From NCBI RefSeq assembly GCF_013386165.1, contig NZ_JACAOS010000022.1:227369-291368 (forward strand): a DNA stretch of 64,000 nt, read 5' to 3'. The notes under the pieces were generated by a model that saw nothing but the letters and a program-made list of their open reading frames with translations, had not been told where the DNA came from and ran no database searches. Source of the DNA: Pseudomonas gingeri. GTDB taxonomy: Bacteria > Pseudomonadota > Gammaproteobacteria > Pseudomonadales > Pseudomonadaceae. A program made the translations under genes and the position numbers. Each line of letters opens with the position of its first letter. Position 1 is the first letter of the stretch. Below, piece by piece: positions 46,094-54,772 of the stretch.

Positions 46094-47155
46094 TTGCGCG
46101 TATTGCTGGTCAAGACTTCCTCCCTGGGGGATGTGATCCATGCCTTGCCGGCACTCACCGATGCCGCGCGGGCGATTCCCGGGATCCGCTTCGACTGGGT
46201 GGTCGAGGAAGGCTTCGCCGAACTCCCGGGCTGGCACCCGGCGGTGGATAAAGTGATCCCGGTGGCGATCCGCCGTTGGCGTGAGAATGTCTGGCAGACC
46301 ATCAAGAGCGGCGAGTGGCGGCGTTTCAAGGAGAGCCTGCGCGCCCACCCGTACGATCTGGTGATCGATGCCCAGGGCCTGGTGAAAAGCGCGTTGCTGA
46401 CCCGTTATGCCAAGGCCCCGGTGGCCGGCCCGGACAAGCAGTCGGCCCGCGAGCCCCTGGCCAGCCGCTTTTATTCGCGGCGCCTGGCGGTGGCGCGCAA
46501 TCAGCATGCGGTTGATCGCATGCGCCAGTTGTTTGCCTTGGCGCTGGGCTACGACCTGCCCAGGGGCATCGGCGACTACGGCCTGGATGTCGACAAACTG
46601 GTCGAATTGCCGCGCAAGGCGCCTTTCGTGCTCTTTCTGCACGGCACCACCTGGGACACCAAGCACTGGCCGGAAGCCTACTGGCGCGAGTTGGCCGTGC
46701 GCATGGGCCAGTTAGGCGTGCCGGTGAAGCTGCCCTGGGGCAATGCCGAGGAAAAGGCCCGGGCCGAGCGGATTGCCCGCAACCTGAAACATGTCGTGGT
46801 CCTGCCCAGGCTGAATCTGGCCGGGGTCGCGAAAGTGATTGCCGCCGCCACGGCCTGTGTGGCAGTGGATACCGGTCTCGGTCACCTGGCGGCTGCGCTG
46901 GATGTGCCGACGCTGTCGTTGTTCGGTCCGACCAGCTCGATGCTGACGGGGGCCTATGGCCGTTCGCAGATCCATCTGGCGAGCAATTTCTCCTGCTCGC
47001 CCTGTCTTCAAAAGAAATGCACCTACGTTCCGACAGCGGAGGACCAGCAGCGCTTCGATCTGAAACGCGAGTTGCCTCTGTGCTTCACACGGTTGAATCC
47101 CGAACGTGTGGCCAGCCGACTGAGCGCCCTGTTAATGACTGAGGATAAGCACTGA
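46094..47155 (+). CDS. waaC: LPS heptosyltransferase I
   Basis: 353 residues starting at a TTG that directly follows the waaF stop codon. MRVLLVKTSSLGDVIHALPA is the WaaC signature; FLHGTTWDTKHWP and VAVDTGLGHLAAALDVP form the donor site, and SCSPCLQKKC lies near the C-terminus. It transfers the first heptose onto Kdo2-lipid A. Its stop overlaps the waaG start by one base (TGATG). Confidence 0.96.
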   Translation: MRVLLVKTSSLGDVIHALPALTDAARAIPGIRFDWVVEEGFAELPGWHPAVDKVIPVAIRRWRENVWQTIKSGEWRRFKESLRAHPYDLVIDAQGLVKSALLTRYAKAPVAGPDKQSAREPLASRFYSRRLAVARNQHAVDRMRQLFALALGYDLPRGIGDYGLDVDKLVELPRKAPFVLFLHGTTWDTKHWPEAYWRELAVRMGQLGVPVKLPWGNAEEKARAERIARNLKHVVVLPRLNLAGVAKVIAAATACVAVDTGLGHLAAALDVPTLSLFGPTSSMLTGAYGRSQIHLASNFSCSPCLQKKCTYVPTAEDQQRFDLKRELPLCFTRLNPERVASRLSALLMTEDKH

Positions 47156-48270
47156 TGCAACTGGCTTTTGTACTGTACAAATATTTTTCCTTTGGCGGTT
47201 TGCAGCGTGACTTCATGCGCATCGCCCTGGAATGCCAGCAGCGCGGGCATCAGATCCGTGTCTATGTCCTGCGCTGGGACGGCGATATCCCGCCGGGCTT
47301 CGACGTGCGGGTGGTGCCGGTCAAGGCGTTGTTCAATCATTGGCGTTATGCAAAGTTCACGGCCTGGATGAACGCCGATCTGGCCAAGGATCCGGTGGAT
47401 CGGGTGGTCGGTTTCAACAAAATGCCCGGTCTGGATGTCTATTACGCCGCCGACAGTTGCTTTGAAGACAAGGCGCAGAATCTGCACGGTCCGTTGTATC
47501 GCCTCTGGAGCCGCTATCGTCATTTCGCCGCGTATGAGCGGGCCGTGTTCGCCAGTGATACGAAGACTGAAATCATGATGATCTCCGAAGCGGAGCAAGA
47601 GCTGTTCATCAAGTATTACGACACGCCGCTGGAACGCCTGCACATGCTGCCGCCGGGGATTGCCCTGGATCGCCGGGCACCGCCCGATGCCGCTGAGATC
47701 CGCGCCGAGTTTCGCCGTGAGTTCAAGCTGGCTGACGATGACCTGCTGGTGGTGCAGATCGGTTCCGGGTTCAAGAAAAAAGGCCTGGATCGCAGCCTCA
47801 AGGCCATGGCTTCGTTGCCGCCGGACTTGAAAAAACGCGCGCGATTTTTTGTGATCGGCCAGGACAACGCCAAGGCTTTCCAGGCGCAGGGTGATGCACT
47901 GGGCTTGGGCGAGCGGCTGCAGTTCCTCAAGGGGCGCAGCGATATCCCGCGCTTCCTGTTGGGTGCCGATCTGCTGATTCATCCGGCCTATGACGAAAAT
48001 GCCGGCATGGTTCTGCTTGAAGCCCTGGTGGCCGGTTTGCCGGCGCTGGTGAGCGCGGTCTGTGGTTATGCCCATTACATTGCCGAAGCCGACAGCGGGC
48101 TGGTGCTGGATGAGCCTTTCGGGCAGGCCCAGCTCAATCAATATCTGGCGCGGATGTTGTCCGATCAGGCTGCGCGCCTGACGTGGAGCCAGCATGGTCT
48201 GGCCTTCGCCGAGACGACTGACCTCTACAGCCTGCCGCAACGCGCAGCAGACAAGATTCTGGAGGAGTAA
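47155..48270 (+). CDS. waaG: LPS core glycosyltransferase WaaG (GT4)
   Basis: 371 residues. The N-terminus MQLAFVLYKYFSFGGLQRDF and VQIGSGFKKKGLDRSLKAM (donor-phosphate loop) are characteristic, as is HPAYDENAGMVLLEAL, the GT4 E-x7-E motif. In E. coli WaaG adds glucose to heptose II; in Pseudomonas the first outer-core sugar is galactosamine, so the substrate here is probably different (known for the genus, not visible in sequence). Confidence 0.95.
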   Translation: MQLAFVLYKYFSFGGLQRDFMRIALECQQRGHQIRVYVLRWDGDIPPGFDVRVVPVKALFNHWRYAKFTAWMNADLAKDPVDRVVGFNKMPGLDVYYAADSCFEDKAQNLHGPLYRLWSRYRHFAAYERAVFASDTKTEIMMISEAEQELFIKYYDTPLERLHMLPPGIALDRRAPPDAAEIRAEFRREFKLADDDLLVVQIGSGFKKKGLDRSLKAMASLPPDLKKRARFFVIGQDNAKAFQAQGDALGLGERLQFLKGRSDIPRFLLGADLLIHPAYDENAGMVLLEALVAGLPALVSAVCGYAHYIAEADSGLVLDEPFGQAQLNQYLARMLSDQAARLTWSQHGLAFAETTDLYSLPQRAADKILEE

Positions 48271-48275
48271 TAACG

Positions 48276-49082
48276 ATGAAGCTGATCCTGGCTGAGCCGT
48301 TCAAACATTTGTGGAGTGGGCGCGATGCGTTCGCTGAGGTCGAGCGCCTGGAAGGCGAGATTTTCCGTGAGATGGAGGTGCGGCGCACCTTGCGTACGGA
48401 AGTGGCCGGTCGTGGTTATTTCGTGAAGATCCACCGTGGCATCGGTTGGCGCGAGATTTTCAAGAACCTGCTGACCGCCAAGCTGCCGGTCCTGGGGGCG
48501 GGCCTCGAATGGCAGGCGATCCAGCGCCTGCAGCAAGCCGGTGTGCCAACCATGACCGCCGTGGCTTATGGCGAGCGTGGCAACAATCCGGCGGACCAGC
48601 ATTCGTTCATCATCACTGAAGAACTGGCGCCGACCATCAGTCTTGAATTCTTCTGCATGGACTGGCCCACGCAGCCGCCCGAGCCTCGGCTCAAACATGC
48701 GCTGATCGCTGAAGTGGCGCGTATGACCGGCATGATGCACCGCGCCGGGGTCAACCACCGCGACTGCTATATCTGCCACTTCCTGCTGCATACCGACAAA
48801 CCGGTCACGGCCGATGACCTCAAGATTTCGGTCATCGACCTGCATCGTGCCCAGACCCGTGCGGCCATCACGCCCCGCTGGCGCAACAAGGATCTGGCCG
48901 GGCTCTATTTCTCGGCGCTGGATATCGGTTTGACCCAGCGCGACAAGCTGCGTTTCCTGAAGGGCTACTTCCTGCAGCCGTTGCGCCAGATCCTGCGTGA
49001 TGAAGCAGCGCTGCTGGCCTGGATGGAAACCAAGGCGGAAAAACTCTACCAGCGCAAGCAGCGCTACGGCGGCGCACTTTGA
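48276..49082 (+). CDS. waaP: LPS core heptose(I) kinase
   Basis: 268 residues with GGAGGAG 8 bp before the ATG. It is a eukaryotic-kinase-like fold with Lys51 (YFVKIHRG), catalytic Asp163 in NHRDCYICHFLLH and metal-binding Asp188 in VIDLHRAQ. WaaP phosphorylates heptose I of the LPS inner core, a modification important for outer-membrane integrity in Pseudomonas. It sits 5 bp after waaG. Confidence 0.96.
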   Translation: MKLILAEPFKHLWSGRDAFAEVERLEGEIFREMEVRRTLRTEVAGRGYFVKIHRGIGWREIFKNLLTAKLPVLGAGLEWQAIQRLQQAGVPTMTAVAYGERGNNPADQHSFIITEELAPTISLEFFCMDWPTQPPEPRLKHALIAEVARMTGMMHRAGVNHRDCYICHFLLHTDKPVTADDLKISVIDLHRAQTRAAITPRWRNKDLAGLYFSALDIGLTQRDKLRFLKGYFLQPLRQILRDEAALLAWMETKAEKLYQRKQRYGGAL

Positions 49083-49108
49083 TGTCGCTGCGCCTGCGTC
49101 GTTTGTGA
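49082..49108 (+). pseudogene. Possible remnant of a deleted LPS kinase gene (8-codon reading frame)
   Basis: An ATG overlapping the waaP stop (TGATG) opens a reading frame of only eight codons (MSLRLRRL) ending in TGA, followed 13 bp later by the next gene. Start-stop coupling of this kind normally opens a full gene. Related Pseudomonas clusters, as I recall, carry one or two InaA-type kinase genes here. This may be the scar of their deletion; it could also be chance. Confidence 0.25.
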
Positions 49109-49121
49109 AGGGAACTCGTTG

Positions 49122-50576
49122 ATGCATTTGTCTGAATTGAAAGCGGCCGGACGGGCTCCGGCATTACCCTTGAGCCTTGCACTGGAGGACGCCGCCGGTA
49201 GCGCACAATTGCAGTTGCTGAGCCTGTTGCGCGTGCTGCCTGGCCAGCGTTATGTCGGTGCCGGGGTCTGGCGTGGGCGCACGGTGCTGGCCAAGTTACT
49301 GGTGGGCCGCAAGGCGGCGCGGCACTTCCAGCGTGAGTTGCGGGGTGTTCGGCTGCTGGCCGAGCAGGGCCTGAGCACGCCGCTGTTGCTGGTCGACGGC
49401 TTGAAGCAGGGCGAGGGCGGCTGGTTGCTGTTCGAGTTTATCGAAGGCGCCGAGAGCCTGGCGACCGCCTGGAGCAAGGTCGAGTCGCTGCCGTTGCTGG
49501 CCGATGAGCAACAAGCGGTATTGGCCAAGGCGCTGACGGCGATTGCGCAGATGCACAGCAAGGGCCTCTGGCAGGACGACTTGCACCTGGACAATCTGCT
49601 GCTCCGTGACGGTACCCTCTATCTGATCGATGGGGGCGGGATCCGTGTCGAACAGGCGGGCAAGCCGTTGTCGCGGGAGAAGGTGCTGGAAAACCTCGGG
49701 GTGTTTTTCGCCCAGTTGCCCAAGGCGCTCGAACCCTTTATCGAAGAGCTGCTGGTGCATTACCTGCTGAGCAATGGCGAGCATGCGTTACCGCTGGAGG
49801 CGTTGCTCAAGCAGGTGGACAAGGTCCGGGCCTGGCGGTTGAAGGACTTTCTGCGCAAGGTCGCGCGCGAGTGCTCGCTGTTCAGCGTGCGCAGTGGCGC
49901 CTTCGGCCTGCGGGCGATTCGCCGCGAAGAAAGCGCGGTGCTGGGACCGGTGCTGGAGCAGGCCGATGCGCTGCTCGCTCAAGGCCCGCTGTACAAGAAT
50001 GGTGGTTCGGCAACGGTGGGGCGAGTGGATGTCGACGGCCGTCCGCTGGTGCTCAAGCGCTACAACATCAAGGGCTTCAGTCATTGGCTCAAGCGTTTCT
50101 GGCGGCCGAGCCGAGCCTGGCACTCCTGGCGCGAGGGCAATCGCCTGGCGTTCCTCGGGTTCTCCACGCCCAAGCCCCTCGCGGTGCTGGAACGACGGTT
50201 TTTCTGGCTGCGCAGCCGCGCCTATCTGCTCACCGAGCATCTGTCCGGAGCGGATGTGATCGAACACCTGGCGCCCTACGTGGAGTCGGGCGAAGTGCCG
50301 TCGGCCGAGCTCGACGGGTTGGAGCAACTGTTCACCGAGTTGATTCGCGAGCGTATCAGTCACGGTGATTTCAAGGGGCATAACCTGTTCTGGCAGGACG
50401 ACCGCTGGACCCTGATCGACCTGGACTCGATGCGCCAACACAGTTCGGCGCACAGCTTCGCCAAGGCCTATGCCCGAGACCGGGCGCGCTTCATGCGCAA
50501 CTGGCCAACGAGCAGCGCTTTGTACCAGGTGATCGATCAGCGTTTGCCCCGTTCGGCCGCGCCCCACCAGGGCTGA
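49122..50576 (+). CDS. Tandem InaA/WaaP-like kinase-fold protein of the LPS core cluster
   Basis: 484 residues from the ATG at 49122 (MHLSELKAAGRAPAL), GGGAA upstream. There are two kinase-like units in one chain. The first (~40-190) has LFEFIEGAESL, the catalytic loop WQDDLHLDNLL and LIDGGGIRV. The second (~285-470) has LVLKRYNIKGF, SHGDFKGHNLFW and the metal Asp in LIDLDSM. The first catalytic loop has QDDLHLDN instead of HxD, so one half may be weakened. Its place between waaP and the carbamoyltransferase points to core phosphorylation or a partner role; this is inference. Confidence 0.85.
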   Translation: MHLSELKAAGRAPALPLSLALEDAAGSAQLQLLSLLRVLPGQRYVGAGVWRGRTVLAKLLVGRKAARHFQRELRGVRLLAEQGLSTPLLLVDGLKQGEGGWLLFEFIEGAESLATAWSKVESLPLLADEQQAVLAKALTAIAQMHSKGLWQDDLHLDNLLLRDGTLYLIDGGGIRVEQAGKPLSREKVLENLGVFFAQLPKALEPFIEELLVHYLLSNGEHALPLEALLKQVDKVRAWRLKDFLRKVARECSLFSVRSGAFGLRAIRREESAVLGPVLEQADALLAQGPLYKNGGSATVGRVDVDGRPLVLKRYNIKGFSHWLKRFWRPSRAWHSWREGNRLAFLGFSTPKPLAVLERRFFWLRSRAYLLTEHLSGADVIEHLAPYVESGEVPSAELDGLEQLFTELIRERISHGDFKGHNLFWQDDRWTLIDLDSMRQHSSAHSFAKAYARDRARFMRNWPTSSALYQVIDQRLPRSAAPHQG

Positions 50577-50655
50577 TGCCCCTGCCGCAGGAGGCCGGGA
50601 CAGGCGAGCCAGAGCGCTCGTCTGCCCGCGGTCGGCTCCTAAGTGGGCAATCCTT

Positions 50656-50663
50656 GCTATAAT
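50656..50663 (+). promoter_or_regulatory. Extended -10 promoter upstream of the carbamoyltransferase gene
   Basis: TGCTATAAT gives a consensus -10 hexamer (50658-50663) with the TGn extension one base upstream. No good -35 exists at the usual spacing, which is acceptable for an extended -10 promoter. It lies ~95 bp before the GTG start in the only sizeable gap (181 bp) of this block, so a new transcription unit probably starts here. Confidence 0.65.
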
Positions 50664-50757
50664 CCCGCCCTTTAGTTGTTCGCCGCCCCTTTGGTGGCAA
50701 CGCATTTTTTCCAGGCGCCCTGTCGCCTGTCTGTAGACTTTGAGAGGCTAACCCCCT

Positions 50758-52515
50758 GTGGCATTGACGATTCTCGGCCTGTCTGGCGCCCTTAGTCATG
50801 ATCCCTCCGCAGCGTTGTACATCGATGGCAAATTGATTGCTGCGGCCGAAGAAGAACGCTTCGTACGCGATAAGCATGCAAAGAACCGCATGCCTTACGA
50901 GTCGGCGAAATTTTGTCTGGAACAGGCCGGTATCAAACCGTCCGACGTTGACGTGGTGGCGATTCCGTTCGCCCCCATCAGCCTGTTCGGCAAGGCTCGC
51001 TGGCACTACGCCAAGCGTTACTGGTACGCCCCGGATCGCGCCCTGGATGCGATCCTGATGGGTAACCGCCGCTACAAGCGTTATCGCAGCAAGATCGTCT
51101 GGTGCCTGGAGCAACTGGGCTTCGATCCGAAGAAAATCAAGATCGAGCCGGTCGAGCACCACCTGGCCCACGCCTCCAGCGCCTACCACTGTTCCGGTTT
51201 CAAAGAGAAAACCGCGATCCTCGGTATCGACGGCAAGGGCGAGTACGCCACGACCTTCTTCGGCTATGGCGAAAACGGCAAGATCCACAAGATCAAGGAG
51301 TTCTTCGACCCGGATTCCCTGGGCGGCCTGTACGGCGCGATCACCGAGTTCCTCGGCTTTGAAATGCTCGACGGCGAATTCAAGGTGATGGGCATGGCCC
51401 CTTACGGCGATGCCAGCAAGTACGATTTCTCACGTCTGGCCTCGTTCGAAAACGGTGAGTTGGTGATCAACACCGACTACGCCAACGTCGTCGGCCTGCG
51501 TCGCTACAAGGAAAAGGGCAAGGGCTTCTTCTTCTCGCCGAAACTGATCGAATGGCTGGGGCCCAAGCGCGAAGGCGATATTGCCGACGAGCCCTACATT
51601 CACTACGCGGCCAGCATGCAGGCGCTGTTCGAGAAGATCTCGCTGCAGATGATCGACTACTACCTGGGCGATGTTCTCAAGCAAACCGGCAAGCTGGCCT
51701 TCGCCGGCGGTTGCGCGCTGAACGTCAAGCTGAACCAGAAGATCATCGCCCGCCACGACGTCAAGGAGCTGTTCGTGCAACCGGCTTCCGGTGATGCCGG
51801 TACGGCGGTGGGTGCGGCGGCCTATGTCTCTCATGCCCGTGGTGTGCCGGTGGAGAAGATGGAACACGTCTATCTCGGCCCGTCCTACAGCAACGAAGAC
51901 GTGATCGCCGCCTGTGCGCGTCACGAGAATGCGCCGAAGTGGCGCAAGCTCGATAACATGCCGGAGCAGATCGCCAAGATCATGGTCGATGGTAATCCGG
52001 TGGCCTGGTTCCAGGGGCGCATGGAGTTCGGTCCACGGGCCCTGGGCGGTCGTTCGATCATCGGTTGCCCGAGCATCCCTGGCGTGGCGGATCGGATCAA
52101 CCACCAGATCAAGTTCCGCGAGCGCTGGAGGCCTTTCTGCCCGTCGATGCTCGACACCGTGGCGCCACAGATGATCAAGATCGATCACCCGGCGCCGTTC
52201 ATGACCTTCACCTTCGAAGTGGCTGAAGAGTGGAAGACCCGCGTACCGGAAGTCGTCCATGAGGACGGTACTTCGCGGGCCCAGGTGCTCAAGCGCGAAT
52301 ACAATCCGCGCTACTACGACATGATGAAGGCGCTGGAGGTGCTCACCGGCAACGGTGTGTCCCTGAATACGTCGCTGAACCGTCGCGGCGAACCGATGAT
52401 CTGTTCGCCGACCGATGCCCTGAACATGTTCTTCGGTTCGGACCTGCAATACCTGATCATGGAAGACATCCTAGTGGTCAAGGACGGGGCGCAGGCCTAT
52501 GACTCACAGGACTGA
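50758..52515 (+). CDS. LPS-core carbamoyltransferase (NodU/CmcH family)
   Basis: 585 residues from a GTG start (MALTILGLSGALSHDPSAAL), with GAGAGG upstream. It has the two-domain NodU/CmcH layout: N-terminal Kae1-like fold with HHLAHASSAYHCSGF (metal-binding histidines) and GGCALNVKLNQKI, and C-terminal YrdC-like part with GRMEFGPRALGGRSI and FCPSMLD. It uses carbamoyl phosphate and ATP to carbamoylate a sugar. Pseudomonas LPS carries a carbamoyl group on heptose II, so this is most likely the core enzyme (homologous locus PA5005). Confidence 0.92.
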   Translation: MALTILGLSGALSHDPSAALYIDGKLIAAAEEERFVRDKHAKNRMPYESAKFCLEQAGIKPSDVDVVAIPFAPISLFGKARWHYAKRYWYAPDRALDAILMGNRRYKRYRSKIVWCLEQLGFDPKKIKIEPVEHHLAHASSAYHCSGFKEKTAILGIDGKGEYATTFFGYGENGKIHKIKEFFDPDSLGGLYGAITEFLGFEMLDGEFKVMGMAPYGDASKYDFSRLASFENGELVINTDYANVVGLRRYKEKGKGFFFSPKLIEWLGPKREGDIADEPYIHYAASMQALFEKISLQMIDYYLGDVLKQTGKLAFAGGCALNVKLNQKIIARHDVKELFVQPASGDAGTAVGAAAYVSHARGVPVEKMEHVYLGPSYSNEDVIAACARHENAPKWRKLDNMPEQIAKIMVDGNPVAWFQGRMEFGPRALGGRSIIGCPSIPGVADRINHQIKFRERWRPFCPSMLDTVAPQMIKIDHPAPFMTFTFEVAEEWKTRVPEVVHEDGTSRAQVLKREYNPRYYDMMKALEVLTGNGVSLNTSLNRRGEPMICSPTDALNMFFGSDLQYLIMEDILVVKDGAQAYDSQD

Positions 52516-52635
52516 TGTCGTCTTTTTCGGCGGCTGAGGCTCCGCTGCTTGTAAGGCTGGCCGCGAGCAGGACTGTTAGCCCATTGATCCACTTTCATGG
52601 TCGCGGCGCCACTATCATTGCAGCATGGAGAATAT

Positions 52636-53787
52636 ATGAAGCCCCGTTTCAAGGTTTTGCAGCTACTGCCGGATTACCGGGTAAAGGAAAATGACTTTGC
52701 CGATCTGGGAGAGCAGATTGTCAAATCGCTTCCAGTCGATCGCTTCGAGGTGACGTCAGCCTTTCTCCGGGGGCATCCGGAACCAGGGCAACCCTTGAGC
52801 GTGGCGGAGCACTCCAAGTATTTCGAATTTTCCTATGCGGCCATCAAGGGCGTGCGTCGCCTGGGAGCCATGTGGCGGATCTACAAGTACTGCCGCGAGC
52901 AGAAGTTCGATGTGGTGATTTGCAACCGCTACAAGTCAGTGAACATGATGCTGACGCTCAATCGCTGGCTCAAAATCCCACTGTGCATGGCGGTCGTCCA
53001 CGCCGTTGAAGAGTACGAGCGCAGCTATCGTCGTAGCCATCATCAGCGTTGGGTCAGCCCGAGCTGGAAGTTCGTCGGTGTTTCGCCGGCAGTCAGGGAC
53101 TATCTCGTGGGCTTGAACTGTGGCTTCACGCCGCAGAACACCACCTATGTCACCAATGCCATCGATATCGAACAGTCCGAGGCGTTGCAGTTGACACGTG
53201 ACGAGGCCCGCGAGGCGTTGGGCCTTGCATCCGAGCCAAGGGTCATCGGGGCTTTGGGGCGACTGGTGCCGCTCAAGGGGCATAACCATTTGCTGCAGGC
53301 TTTTGCCTTGCTCAAGGACAAGTACCCGAATGCACAGGTGGCGATTATCGGCTCCGGGCGCGCTGAAGCGGACTTGCGGGCGGAGATCGAGCGCCTGGAA
53401 CTGACGGGGCGTGCGCATCTGCTCGGGTTCCGCGAAGATGCCATGAAGTACGTGCGGGCGTTTGATATCTGGACCATGCCTTCGTTGACCGAAGGGCTGG
53501 GGTTGGCGTTGCTGGAGGGGATGAGCGGGCACTTGCCGGTCATCGCTTCCAACGTCCCGGCGATGTTGCCGCTGGTGCAAGGTGCCGGCGGCCTGTCCCA
53601 CGACCCGGGCAATGTGCAGCAACTGGCCGCCGCACTGGATACCTACCTGGCAATGACGGATGAGCAACTGCGCGCCAAGGGCGAGCAGGCCTATCGTTAC
53701 CTGGAAGAGAATCACACCCTGGCGGAGTTCCGGCAAAAGTACCTGGACCTGATTGAAAACACTCTGCGTGAGGTAGGCCGGGCATGA
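52636..53787 (+). CDS. Family 4 glycosyltransferase of the LPS core region
   Basis: 383 residues from the ATG at 52636 (MKPRFKVLQLLPDYRVKEND), GGAGA 6 bp upstream. The GT-B donor domain has GALGRLVPLKGHNHLLQA and PSLTEGLGLALLEGM (E-x7-E). It probably adds an outer-core sugar, comparable to the P. aeruginosa wapH position, but donor and acceptor cannot be read. It is joined to the following GT2 gene by an ATGA overlap. Confidence 0.88.
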   Translation: MKPRFKVLQLLPDYRVKENDFADLGEQIVKSLPVDRFEVTSAFLRGHPEPGQPLSVAEHSKYFEFSYAAIKGVRRLGAMWRIYKYCREQKFDVVICNRYKSVNMMLTLNRWLKIPLCMAVVHAVEEYERSYRRSHHQRWVSPSWKFVGVSPAVRDYLVGLNCGFTPQNTTYVTNAIDIEQSEALQLTRDEAREALGLASEPRVIGALGRLVPLKGHNHLLQAFALLKDKYPNAQVAIIGSGRAEADLRAEIERLELTGRAHLLGFREDAMKYVRAFDIWTMPSLTEGLGLALLEGMSGHLPVIASNVPAMLPLVQGAGGLSHDPGNVQQLAAALDTYLAMTDEQLRAKGEQAYRYLEENHTLAEFRQKYLDLIENTLREVGRA

Positions 53788-54665
53788 GTTCGCAGCCGTT
53801 GGTATCAGTCGTCATTGCGTCCTACAACCATGGGCCCTACATCGAGCAGAGCATTCTGAGCGTGCTTGGACAGACGTATCCGAATATTGAGCTGCTGGTG
53901 GTCGACGATGGTTCGAAAGACGACAGCGTCGAGCGCATCACGCGCTTGCAGGCCGAGCATGGCTTTGATTTCCGGACCCAGGAGAACCAGGGGCTGACGC
54001 GGACCCTCAACGGTGTCATTGCCAGGACCAAGGGTAGCCTGATTGTCTCTTTCGGCTCCGATGACATCATGTGCCCTGATCGGATCGCCGCCCAGGTTGC
54101 CTATATGGCCGATAAGCCCGAAGTGGGTATCTGTGCCGGCAATATCGAGCTGATTGATAGCCATGGCGAGCTGAGGCCGGAAAAACGCCAGCGCCGTGAT
54201 CTACCCTTTCGGCGTCTGAGCTTCGACGACATGTTCATGGGGCTCAAGCCGTTTCCGCCGGCACCGACGCTGATGCTGCGCCGTGAGGCCCTGGACAAGG
54301 TCGGTGGCTTCGATCCGCAGATTCCCCTGGAAGATCTGTACATCGAGCTCAAGATCAGTCACGCCGGTTATTACATCGATATCCTGAATGTGGTCATGGC
54401 CCAGTACCGCCAACATCCGACCAATTCGTACAAGAACCACCGGTTCATGATCGATAACGTTCTCAAGACCTATGCCTTGTTCAGCGACCATCCGGGCTAC
54501 GATATCGCGCGGTACAAATTCCTGAACTCGATGTTTGTCAAAACCGCCAGTCGAGATCGGCCATTGGCTCGCGAGTTGCTCAAGCAACTCCCGTTCAAAT
54601 ACTTTGATAGCAAGACCTGGCGGGGTGTGGGTCGCTTGTTTTTCTCGCCGCAGAATAAGGGATAG
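53784..54665 (+). CDS. Family 2 glycosyltransferase of the LPS core region
   Basis: 293 residues. The GT-A start VSVVIASYNHGPYIEQSILS, LLVVDDGSKDDS and FGSDDIM (DxD-like) are clear. The C-terminal part after ~190 (LEDLYIELKISHAGYYIDIL) contains the ED acid/base region. It is co-translated with the upstream GT4 gene (4-bp overlap). It is likely a core or O-chain sugar transferase, with the specific sugar unknown. Confidence 0.88.
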   Translation: MSSQPLVSVVIASYNHGPYIEQSILSVLGQTYPNIELLVVDDGSKDDSVERITRLQAEHGFDFRTQENQGLTRTLNGVIARTKGSLIVSFGSDDIMCPDRIAAQVAYMADKPEVGICAGNIELIDSHGELRPEKRQRRDLPFRRLSFDDMFMGLKPFPPAPTLMLRREALDKVGGFDPQIPLEDLYIELKISHAGYYIDILNVVMAQYRQHPTNSYKNHRFMIDNVLKTYALFSDHPGYDIARYKFLNSMFVKTASRDRPLARELLKQLPFKYFDSKTWRGVGRLFFSPQNKG

Positions 54666-54669
54666 CAGC

Positions 54670-54771
54670 GTGGGTTGGCTTAAACGCTATCTGATGCCCG
54701 CTGCTCGCTTGTTGGTCCTCTTGCCGTCGTGTGGGTCACGACGGCATGGATTGTCAGCGAGCAGGACATGA
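54670..54771 (+). CDS. Small open reading frame after the GT2 gene (uncertain)
   Basis: A GTG five bases after the GT2 stop opens 33 codons (VGWLKRYLMPAARLL...) ending next to the convergent waaL stop. A perfect hairpin, GCCGTCGTG-TGGGT-CACGACGGC (54723-54745), lies within it and is more easily explained as a transcript end structure. It may be the 5' remnant of a lost gene or no gene at all. Confidence 0.2.
   Translation: MGWLKRYLMPAARLLVLLPSCGSRRHGLSASRT
54723..54745. terminator. Stem-loop between the convergent GT2 and waaL genes
   Basis: Perfect 9-bp stem GCCGTCGTG / CACGACGGC with the loop TGGGT. No T-tract follows, but its place between convergent genes suggests a bidirectional transcript end. 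Confidence 0.45.
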
Positions 54772-54772
54772 C

